Of a DNA stretch of 64,000 nucleotides, positions 42,230 through 48,989 are shown one piece after another. The notes beneath the pieces were generated by a model. It ran no database searches, was not told where the DNA came from, and saw nothing but the letters and a program-made list of their open reading frames with translations. The translations under genes and the position numbers were made by a program. The DNA is from Pyrinomonadaceae bacterium (GTDB lineage Bacteria; Acidobacteriota; Blastocatellia; Pyrinomonadales; Pyrinomonadaceae), in NCBI GenBank assembly GCA_030841085.1, contig JAVEDP010000034.1, forward strand, positions 1 through 64,000, in the 5' to 3' direction. Every line of letters starts with the position of its first letter. The first letter of the stretch is position 1.

Positions 42230-44700
42230 GCAGTGTGTGCCTCGTGCTTTTGCAACGACGCTTTGACCCCTTGCATTAATTTTTGAAAGCGCGGGTCAGC
42301 GTGAAGATCGGACCAGTTTGGATCAGATTCGAACCAGCGATAATTTTCGTTGCCAAGCTTGATTGCTTTCTCTAACCACTCGAGCGCCAGCACCTGGCGG
42401 CCCTGCAATAGATACGCCGACGCCAGCCAATAAGAGATGTCGTGATCGGAGGCGGCAGAAATCTTCACTCGCTCAGTAAGTTGTTGGTTGGCCAGCTCGT
42501 GCTTGCCCTGCGCGCTGAAACAGATTGCCAGCATCGGACGAATGCCATCCATCCGGGGATTACGCTCCAGCACCTGCTCGATGATGCGCGCGGCATCGTC
42601 GATCTGGCCGCGATAGTAAAGCACGCGGCCACGAAAAGTTTGAATCATCGGATGGTCGGGCTCGGATTCAGCGCCGCGATCGAGCTCAGCCAGTGCTTCG
42701 TCAAAGCGTCGCTGATACATAAAGATGCGCGCGCGATTGTAACTGGTCACCACCACCTCGGCAGGGTTGAGCCTGACCATGCGATCAAAACTACGCAAGG
42801 CGCGTTCATAGTCACTATCCAGACGCGCGACCACGCCGCGGGCAAAGTGTACGCCGACGTCGTTGGAATATTCGTCGCGCAAGAGTTCAACTTCCGTTCG
42901 CGCCTTCGGCTTTTCGCCGCGGCTCAGATAGATAAAGATCATCTGCATGCGCGCTTCAAGTAATTTGGGATCGAGGGCCAGCGCCTTATTGAAAGCGGCT
43001 TGTGCCTTGTCATGATCGTTTGCTTCGCCCAGGCCTTTAAGTACTCGGTTGACATAGCAACTTCCTAAAGCCGAGTGGGCCAGCGCAAAATTTGGATCCA
43101 GCTCAATAGCCCGTTCGAAATGGTTCAGGGCCGAATCCAGATCGGCGCGGCTGATGGTGTGATAGATGAACTGGCCCATGCAGTGGCGGCCACGCAGATA
43201 TTCTTCCGAAGCGGCCGCATCGGTAGTCGAGCCTTTCGCCAGCTCTACTTTCTCGTCCGGACTCAGCTCGATTCGTAACCCGTCCACAATGTGCCGCACG
43301 ATTGTGTCCTGCACAGCAATGATGTCGCTGGCATCGGCATCGATGCGATCGCTCCACAGGATTTCGCTGGTCCGCACGTCAAGCAATTGCACAGTCACGC
43401 GCAGGTGATCGCCGGCGCGCAGAAAGCTCGCGGTTAGAATCGCGTCGACGCTCAACTCTCGCCCCACGTCGCCCGGATCAAATTGCTTGCCCTGGTATTT
43501 CGCAATCACGGATGACGGCCGCACCACCAACGAACGGACGCGCGCTAGTTCCGTGATTACGGCATCCGCGAGCGAAAACTCATAGAACGCTGTTTCCGGG
43601 TCGTTGCCTAAATTCTTGAATGGCATGATCGCGACGCTGGTTCGTTCGCGATCGCTAAAGGTTGTCGGCGTTTCATGAGCGTCACGCGGTTGCGACACAG
43701 TGGCACGGCGGCCAGACGAGCCGGAGGACGTATCACTACCGGCGACATTCTTCTTGAACCAGCGCAACACCCGGCCCATCGGACTTTCGTTATGTAAGTG
43801 ACGGGGCGCAACCGGCAAATTGCTTTCGTCGATGACGGTCCCGCTAGTCAAGGCAATGTCGCGCACGACTGCTCGCAGATCGTCGCGAAACTGTGAAATC
43901 TGCTGATAACGATCACGCGGATTTTTCTTGAGCGCTCGATCCAGAATCTGCTGCAATCGCGGCGGCACCGGATCGGGTCTGGCCGCGCTCAGCGGTATGG
44001 GCTCGTCATGGACCACGGCGTGACGAACGTCGACTGCGGTCTTGCCGCGAAACGGCCAGGTGCCAGTCAACATTTCGTAAAGCAGTACGCCCATCGAAAA
44101 AATGTCGGCGCGCGAATCGACGCGACCACCCGTCGCCTGTTCCGGCGCTGCATAAGTCGCCGTACCATAAGGCACGCCTACTTCAGTCAACTCAGTGTGA
44201 TGTATTCCCGACGTGCGCGCTGCTTCGTCGTCGAGTAACTTGGCCAGTCCAAAATCCAACACCTTTACCTGGCCCTTGTTGGTCACCATGACGTTCCCGG
44301 CTTTGACGTCGCGATGAATGATGCCCTGTGCATGCGCCGCAGCGAGCGCATCGGCAGTTTGAATGGCGATCGAAAGCGCGCTCTCGAGTTTCAATGGCTT
44401 ACCGTTAACTAACTGTCGCACGTTACGGCCTTCGACGTATTGCATGGCGATGAAATGCACGCCGTCGATTTCATTGAGGTCAAAAATGGTGCAAATGTTT
44501 GGATGATCGAGCGCCGACGCCAGCCGCGCCTCGCGCTCGAATCGTTTTAGGTTTGCTACTTTGGCGGTGAGTTCCTGCGGCAGGACTTTGATGACCACAG
44601 CGCGACCGAGTTTGGAGTCGATCGCTTTATAGACCGTCCCCTGCCCGCCCGCGCCGATTTTTTCAAGAATCTTGTAGTTCCCTAGAGTTGTGCCGACCAT
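42226..44700 (-). CDS. Ser/Thr protein kinase with FlgO/TolB-like domain and TPR repeats
   Basis: I took the ATG at 44700 (824 residues) because MVGTTLGNYKILEKIGAGGQ is the normal start of this kinase group, and the longer frame crosses an inverted repeat. The kinase domain (about 9-270) is complete: GAGGQGTVYKA, Lys38 in VVIKVL, HRDVKAGNVM, DFG in VLDFGLAKLL, and GTATYAAPEQATGG. After a linker, residues about 380-510 resemble the FlgO/TolB-like nucleotide-cyclase-associated domain (TSVAIMPFKNLGNDPETAFY). The rest is TPR repeats. There is no clear membrane helix, so it is probably cytoplasmic. The phosphatase gene overlaps its stop. Confidence 0.92.
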   Translation of the reverse strand: MVGTTLGNYKILEKIGAGGQGTVYKAIDSKLGRAVVIKVLPQELTAKVANLKRFEREARLASALDHPNICTIFDLNEIDGVHFIAMQYVEGRNVRQLVNGKPLKLESALSIAIQTADALAAAHAQGIIHRDVKAGNVMVTNKGQVKVLDFGLAKLLDDEAARTSGIHHTELTEVGVPYGTATYAAPEQATGGRVDSRADIFSMGVLLYEMLTGTWPFRGKTAVDVRHAVVHDEPIPLSAARPDPVPPRLQQILDRALKKNPRDRYQQISQFRDDLRAVVRDIALTSGTVIDESNLPVAPRHLHNESPMGRVLRWFKKNVAGSDTSSGSSGRRATVSQPRDAHETPTTFSDRERTSVAIMPFKNLGNDPETAFYEFSLADAVITELARVRSLVVRPSSVIAKYQGKQFDPGDVGRELSVDAILTASFLRAGDHLRVTVQLLDVRTSEILWSDRIDADASDIIAVQDTIVRHIVDGLRIELSPDEKVELAKGSTTDAAASEEYLRGRHCMGQFIYHTISRADLDSALNHFERAIELDPNFALAHSALGSCYVNRVLKGLGEANDHDKAQAAFNKALALDPKLLEARMQMIFIYLSRGEKPKARTEVELLRDEYSNDVGVHFARGVVARLDSDYERALRSFDRMVRLNPAEVVVTSYNRARIFMYQRRFDEALAELDRGAESEPDHPMIQTFRGRVLYYRGQIDDAARIIEQVLERNPRMDGIRPMLAICFSAQGKHELANQQLTERVKISAASDHDISYWLASAYLLQGRQVLALEWLEKAIKLGNENYRWFESDPNWSDLHADPRFQKLMQGVKASLQKHEAHTA

Positions 44701-44799
44701 GCTTTTTTTGAGTTTCCTATTTAACTCCCGATAGTGGTCGGTCGGCAACCACAAAGGACGGAAATGAGCCGGGGATCGAGTCATCATTCGTCCAAACGA

Positions 44800-44852
44800 A
44801 GAAAGCGGACGACTGAATCCAGTGCCGTTCAGTCGTCCGCTTCGCAAACTAC
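44800..44852. repeat. Inverted repeat before the kinase gene
   Basis: The arms agcggacgactgaa (near 44807-44820) and ttcagtcgtccgctt (near 44828-44842) flank a short loop. The wording cgaagcggacga resembles the inner pair of the 38917-39123 element. Confidence 0.85.
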
Positions 44853-44914
44853 TCAGTCGAATGGTTGCTAATCTTTAAAACGATTCGCTGGAATATCGGC
44901 TTGGCCGTCGCGTG

Positions 44915-45346
44915 CTAGACGACCGGCGTAACCTGGCTGGCCGCCAGCCGCCAGTATCCTGCCTGCCATACCCAGAACTGGATAAAGCGCGAATTCTGCG
45001 TTGCGCCACTTGCATTCTTGGTTGTAACCAATCCAGTTGAGATTCCCGAATTTCCATATGTCCGCACAGTGATTTCAGTCGCGGTCACAACTGTTGGACC
45101 GGTTCCTTCCTTTAGCATTGTGACGCGCTCAGCGGCGTTGACCATCTTGCCGTCGGGTCCAGTGAAAGTGTAGTCGGCGGTGTAGTAGGGCTTTATCTTG
45201 TCGGCATTATTTGCTTTCACCAATTCAAAAAAAGCGTTTACCGTCTTCTCCAAGCCGGCTTTGTTGCCCATTGTTTTCTGGGCAGAGCAAACTGCGGGGA
45301 TTGAAAGCGCGACAAAAAATAAAGCAGCCATCGTTATTCTTTTCAT
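44915..45346 (-). CDS. Exported NTF2-like (DUF4440/SnoaL-type) protein
   Basis: This is a 143-residue protein with a signal peptide (about 1-22, ending CSAQ). The body has the NTF2-like cone fold pattern: a helix LEKTVNAFFELVKANNADKI, Tyr/Asp-rich strand KPYYTADYTFTGPDG, then alternating strands including GYWRLAASQVTPVV. Such proteins bind small molecules or act as simple isomerases. No catalytic residues are clear. The 45347-45554 gap after it has no recognisable feature. Confidence 0.75.
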   Translation of the reverse strand: MKRITMAALFFVALSIPAVCSAQKTMGNKAGLEKTVNAFFELVKANNADKIKPYYTADYTFTGPDGKMVNAAERVTMLKEGTGPTVVTATEITVRTYGNSGISTGLVTTKNASGATQNSRFIQFWVWQAGYWRLAASQVTPVV

Positions 45347-45554
45347 GGGTTTTCTCCTGGGGAATTTTTGTTAAGCCGGTGGTACCGCGAGCTTCGCACA
45401 CAATCCGGCGGTTTTGACGAAAACAGCTTCGACGATTTGGAGTGGATTCGGAAACGACCCTGGGACTTTGGCGCGAACATTATCACACAGCCCCAAGAAT
45501 GACCAACACCGAAATATCGGTACATGAACCAGGCTTCATTCTGGGCACGATTCG

Positions 45555-47003
45555 CTAATACTTGGCCACGCCTGGGTCGACTTCATCGGACCAGGCAGTA
45601 ATCCCGCCCTTGAGATTTACCAACTTTCCCTGAAAGCCAGCCTGCTTCAAAGCCTCGATAGCTTTGGCGCTGCGCACGCCGCCCTTGCAATGCACGACTG
45701 TTTCGCGCGCAGCATCGATCTCGTTCATGCGATTGACTACCTGCGCCAGCGGAATCAGCTTCGTATTTGGAATGCGCGCAATTTCATATTCGCCCGGCTC
45801 GCGCACGTCGATGATTTGCAAATCGTCGGCCCGATCGAGACGCTGCTTGAGTTCGGTTGCAGTGATCTCCTCGAGCTTTGGCGCCTCAACTTGCTGCGAC
45901 GGAGCCAGCCCGCAGAATTGCTCGTAGTCAATCAGTTCCTTGATCGTCGGATTCTCACCGCATACCGGGCAGTTGGGATCTTTGCGTAACTTGAACTCGC
46001 GAAACTTCATATGCCAGGCGTCAAACAGCAACAAGCGATTCACGAGAGTGTCTTCGGCGCCGAGAATGATCTTGATCGTTTCGTTTGCCTGAATTGCGCC
46101 GACGATTCCCGGCAGCACACCGAGCACGCCGCCTTCCGCACATGAAGGAACCAGACCAGGCGGCGGCGGTTCAGGATAAAGACAGCGATAGCAGGCGCCA
46201 CGGTCGGCCCAAAACACACTTGCCTGTCCTTCAAAGCGGAAGATCGATCCGTAGACGTTTGGTTTGCCGGTTAGAACACACGCATCGTTAACGAGATAAC
46301 GAGTGGGAAAGTTATCGGTACCATCAACGATGATGTCGTAATTTTTAAAGAGAGCCAGCGCATTGTCGCTGCTGAGTCTGACGTCATGCGTTTCAATTTC
46401 AACGTGCGGATTAATGTCGGCGAGCCGTTCGCGCGCCGAATCAACTTTTCGCCGGCCGACGTCCTTCGTGCCATGAACAATCTGGCGTTGCAAATTGGAA
46501 GAATCAACCACATCGAAATCAACCAGGCCCAGCCGGCCCACACCCGCCGCGGCCAGGTACATTCCCAGCGGCGCGCCTAATCCGCCGGTGCCGATCGCCA
46601 GCACGCTCGCCGCTTTCAAACGTCTCTGCCCTTCGAAACCAACCTCGGGCATGATCAAGTGACGGCTGTAGCGCGCAATCTCTTCATTCGAAAGCGCGGG
46701 CAACTCCTTCACATCCGCCTCAGCAGTTGAACCACCGGCGATTGAAGGAACGATCATCAACGTGTCGCCATCTTTCAATGGCGTATCAGCACCGGATTGA
46801 TGACGGATGTCTTCATCGTTTAGGTAGACGTTCACAAAACTGCGCAATTTATTTTTGTCGTCGTAAAGATGGCGGCGCAGTTCGGCGTATTGCGAACTCA
46901 ACTGATCGAGCGCTTCACCGGCCGTTGCGGCCTGCAACTCGATGCGCGACTTGCCTTCTGCAAAGTTGCGCAAGGCGGTGGGTATGGCAATCGTAACTAA
47001 CAT
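45555..47003 (-). CDS. CysO-MoeZ fusion: ubiquitin-like sulfur carrier + E1-like adenylyltransferase + rhodanese
   Basis: This is a 482-residue three-domain protein. Residues 1-91 are a ubiquitin-fold sulfur carrier close to CysO, with RSFVNVYLNDEDIR, LKDGDTLMIVP and an internal SIAGGS (G90-G91). Residues about 105-345 are an E1-like domain: ATP loop GTGGLGAPLGMYLAAAGVG, YRCLYP and CPVCGENP zinc pairs, and catalytic-type Cys in PSCAEGGVLG. Residues about 380-482 form a rhodanese with active Cys in VVHCKGGVRSA. CysO normally ends in Gly-Gly, which the E1 adenylates and loads with sulfur. Here the Gly-Gly is internal, so a protease must release it, or internal initiation must free the E1. A GTG at 46712-46710 with GAGG just upstream would start the E1 alone. 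It follows the JAMM protease gene by 1 nt. Confidence 0.9.
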   Translation of the reverse strand: MLVTIAIPTALRNFAEGKSRIELQAATAGEALDQLSSQYAELRRHLYDDKNKLRSFVNVYLNDEDIRHQSGADTPLKDGDTLMIVPSIAGGSTAEADVKELPALSNEEIARYSRHLIMPEVGFEGQRRLKAASVLAIGTGGLGAPLGMYLAAAGVGRLGLVDFDVVDSSNLQRQIVHGTKDVGRRKVDSARERLADINPHVEIETHDVRLSSDNALALFKNYDIIVDGTDNFPTRYLVNDACVLTGKPNVYGSIFRFEGQASVFWADRGACYRCLYPEPPPPGLVPSCAEGGVLGVLPGIVGAIQANETIKIILGAEDTLVNRLLLFDAWHMKFREFKLRKDPNCPVCGENPTIKELIDYEQFCGLAPSQQVEAPKLEEITATELKQRLDRADDLQIIDVREPGEYEIARIPNTKLIPLAQVVNRMNEIDAARETVVHCKGGVRSAKAIEALKQAGFQGKLVNLKGGITAWSDEVDPGVAKY

Positions 47004-47004
47004 C

Positions 47005-47433
47005 TCAATTTCCTTTCAGAATATCTTCCTCTGCAAAGCGGGTTCGATCTGTTTGCATCTCCCAGGAACGCAAATCTTCCGCCTGGCCCGATTTAATGGC
47101 GACGACTATGTATGAATAGACGGGCCATGCGTGCTCGAGGTCGTAAGCCGACGGCACGGCCGGATGGTCCGGATGCGAATGATAGAACCCGACTACCTCA
47201 AGGCCCTTTGCCGCAGCGTGTTGTTCACCGCGCAACAATTCTTCCGGGCGAATTAAGAAGCGGTTGCGCTTGGCCGCTTCCTCACGAGCATTCGAGATCG
47301 GAAAAATTTCTGCGCAAACTTTCTTGCCCTCGTTTTCGAAGCGGCCTAACAAGAGTCCGCAACACTCGTACGGGTAATCGCGTTCGCCATGTGCCGCGAT
47401 CTCGGCGTGTTGTTCAGTTGTCAATTGCAACAT
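47005..47433 (-). CDS. Mec-like JAMM metallopeptidase
   Basis: This is a 142-residue JAMM/MPN peptidase. The zinc motif is intact: HSHPDHPAVPSAYD (His-x-His then Asp), with an earlier catalytic Glu in YPYECCGLLLG. In mycobacteria Mec releases cysteine from the CysO-cysteine adduct, and in related systems a JAMM protease trims residues after the Gly-Gly of a sulfur carrier. Either role fits here, and trimming would be needed for the downstream fused carrier. The gene is coupled to the fusion gene: TGA stop, 1 nt, ATG. cysM lies 278 nt upstream with palindromic repeats between. Confidence 0.92.
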   Translation of the reverse strand: MLQLTTEQHAEIAAHGERDYPYECCGLLLGRFENEGKKVCAEIFPISNAREEAAKRNRFLIRPEELLRGEQHAAAKGLEVVGFYHSHPDHPAVPSAYDLEHAWPVYSYIVVAIKSGQAEDLRSWEMQTDRTRFAEEDILKGN

Positions 47434-47486
47434 CAGTTTGGACGACCGACCTCTCGTAATCAGGCTCTCAATATTGAAACTGGGAC

Positions 47487-47682
47487 CTACTGCGGCTCTG
47501 CCGCCTTCCTTGCGGTAAGCCTATGGCTTACCGGAGCCTGCCTTTTGTTCTCGAGGCTGCGCCTCCGCTCCCAACTTCTGACAGATAATCGCAAAAGGTG
47601 GAGGCATAGCCTGGAGAAGAGTGCAGTTCCCCGGTAAGCCATAGGCTTACCGCACGGAAGGCGGCAGAGCCGCAAGCAGTCA
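47487..47682. repeat. Concentric nested inverted repeat inside the cys operon
   Basis: The outer pair is tgcggctctgccgccttcc and ggaaggcggcagagccgca. The middle pair is ggtaagcctatggcttacc and ggtaagccataggcttacc. The inner pair is ggctgcgcctcc and ggaggcatagcc. It sits between cysM and the JAMM gene, and could act as a terminator, processing site or mRNA stabiliser. Confidence 0.88.
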
Positions 47683-47711
47683 GCTTGGAACCACCTTTGA
47701 ATATGAATCCT

Positions 47712-48635
47712 TCACTCAACATACTTCTCGCCACCATCGCATAGAATGGTTACCACGACTGCGTCTTCACTCAACGTCCGCGCCAATCGCAAAGCTGCAA
47801 ACACGTTCGCGCCTGAACTTGGACCAACAAACAATCCTTCTTCTTTGGCCAGGCGTTGCGTCATTACTAGGGCATCGTCCGTTGCGACTTCGACGTTCTC
47901 GTCGGCCAGCGCCGGATCGTAAATTCCGGGAACCATGGCCGTCTGCAAATGCTTAAGTCCTTCGAGACCATGCAATGGCGAATCCGGCTGCATCGCGATC
48001 GCTTGAACCTGCAGGTTGAATAACTTCAAGCGGCGCACAACTCCAACAAACGTTCCAGTCGTGCCCAGTCCGGCGACGAAATGTGTGACGCGCCCTTCCG
48101 TTTGTTCCCAAATCTCCGGCGCCGTCGTGTCATAGTGCGCGCGCCAGTTCGCATCGTTGTTGTATTGATCCGGATAGAAATATTTTTCCGGCTCGTTACG
48201 AAACATTTCACGCGCCACTAACTGTGCGCCGTCAGTCGATTGCAGCGGATCAGTTTCGATGATTTGCACGCCAAAGCTGCGGAGGATCTGCTTGCGCTGA
48301 CGACTGGCATTCTTCGGCAAACACAACGCCACCGGATAGCCGCGCGCCGCCCCGATCATCGCGTAGGCAATGCCGGTGTTGCCGCTGGTCGCATCGAGAA
48401 TGGTCATGCCCGGCAGCAACGATCCGGAACGCTCGCCCGCCAGAATCATTTGCAGTGCGGGACGATCCTTCACCGAGCCCCCCGGATTCAGATGTTCAGC
48501 CTTCGCAAACACCGAAACGCCATCCGGCAATCCGTCCGTAATACGCCGCAGTTGGATCAGCGGCGTGCCGCCGATGCTGGTTTCGATTGAAGTCTTTGCT
48601 TCCAGTTGCGGTTGTTCTGAAATGCCGGCGCTCAT
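47712..48635 (-). CDS. cysM: CysM-type cysteine synthase
   Basis: This is a 307-residue fold-type II PLP enzyme starting at ATG 48635 (AGGA is close upstream). A longer TTG start at 48671 lies in the terminator U-run and is unlikely. Family motifs: PLP Lys in PGGSVKDRPALQ, TSGNTGIAYAMI, the phosphate-binding GLGTTGTFVGV, and PSSGANVFAAL. Length and motifs match mycobacterial CysM, which makes cysteine from O-phosphoserine with the thiocarboxylated CysO protein as sulfur donor. The JAMM and CysO-E1 genes downstream support that role rather than the sulfide-using CysK role. Confidence 0.9.
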   Translation of the reverse strand: MSAGISEQPQLEAKTSIETSIGGTPLIQLRRITDGLPDGVSVFAKAEHLNPGGSVKDRPALQMILAGERSGSLLPGMTILDATSGNTGIAYAMIGAARGYPVALCLPKNASRQRKQILRSFGVQIIETDPLQSTDGAQLVAREMFRNEPEKYFYPDQYNNDANWRAHYDTTAPEIWEQTEGRVTHFVAGLGTTGTFVGVVRRLKLFNLQVQAIAMQPDSPLHGLEGLKHLQTAMVPGIYDPALADENVEVATDDALVMTQRLAKEEGLFVGPSSGANVFAALRLARTLSEDAVVVTILCDGGEKYVE

Positions 48636-48669
48636 ATTCCTGTACCTGGATCCGAAAATTATCTCCACC

Positions 48670-48711
48670 AAAAGTTAACCGGCCGCGAATTTCTTTTCGA
48701 TTCGCGACCGG
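48670..48711 (-). terminator. Intrinsic terminator between leader peptide and cysM (attenuator)
   Basis: On the minus strand ccggtcgcgaat (48711-48700), a 9-nt loop, and attcgcggccgg (48690-48679) form a 12-bp stem with one G-U pair, followed by ttaactttt. It stands 25 nt after the leader stop and 44 nt before the cysM start. An alternative pairing exists: its 5' arm (48703-48712) is perfectly complementary over 10 nt to 48775-48784 inside the leader gene. Forming that hairpin would prevent the terminator. Confidence 0.85.
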
Positions 48712-48736
48712 CCTTTAAAAACTTTTGCTGGGTTGT

Positions 48737-48841
48737 TTATGAAGTCAACTGTACTTCAGGCCCGCAAATGCTCTGCCGGTCGCGTCCCCAACAACAGGCG
48801 CAACATACGCAGCAACAGAAACAGAAGCAGGATTTATTCAT
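48737..48841 (-). CDS. Polycysteine leader peptide for cysM (34 residues)
   Basis: The frame reads MNKSCFCFCCCVCCACCWGR then 14 more residues, with ten cysteines in 34 residues, nine of them within codons 5-17. The start ATG at 48841 lies about 14 nt after the likely transcription start, so the leader is nearly leaderless with no strong ribosome site. Its stop at 48737 precedes an intrinsic terminator. Codons 20-23 (48784-48775, ggcgcgaccggc region) pair with the terminator 5' arm. A ribosome slowed at the cysteine run when cysteinyl-tRNA is scarce would leave that segment free to form an antiterminator, turning on cysM. Polycysteine leaders of this type have been described in mycobacteria; none is known to me in acidobacteria. 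Confidence 0.75.
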   Translation of the reverse strand: MNKSCFCFCCCVCCACCWGRDRQSICGPEVQLTS

Positions 48842-48860
48842 TTGGTCAGCTTTCAAAACG

Positions 48861-48889
48861 ACTATAGAAATTCACCAATACTCTGTCAA
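48861..48889 (-). promoter_or_regulatory. Near-consensus sigma-70 promoter of the cys operon
   Basis: On the minus strand TTGACA (plus-strand 48884-48889) and TATAGT (48861-48866) are exactly 17 nt apart. The -35 is perfect and the -10 matches five of six. The predicted start near 48855 places the leader ATG about 14 nt downstream. This strong basal promoter fits control by attenuation rather than by initiation. Confidence 0.8.
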
Positions 48890-48896
48890 GCCAGCG

Positions 48897-48985
48897 TCGG
48901 CCGGTAAAGCAAACTCTTAGTTTGCGGTGACTGGTCAGCGCTCAACTTGAATGCTGGGAACCGCCGCAAACTGACGATTTGCTTT
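48897..48985. repeat. Inverted repeat with 'gcaaactcttagtttgc' word
   Basis: The arms ggtaaagcaaactcttagtt and the complementary gcaaactgacgatttgctttac flank a centre, and each arm has an internal gcaaact-agtttgc hairpin. A related word (gcaaactcgtagtttacc) is at 60056-60074. The repeat separates the cys promoter from the end of the S9 peptidase gene. Confidence 0.8.
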
Positions 48986-48989
48986 ACAT

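Noticed and set aside
48671-48671. TTG start for cysM at 48671
   Set aside because: It lies in the terminator T-run. The ATG at 48635 with AGGA upstream matches CysM length.
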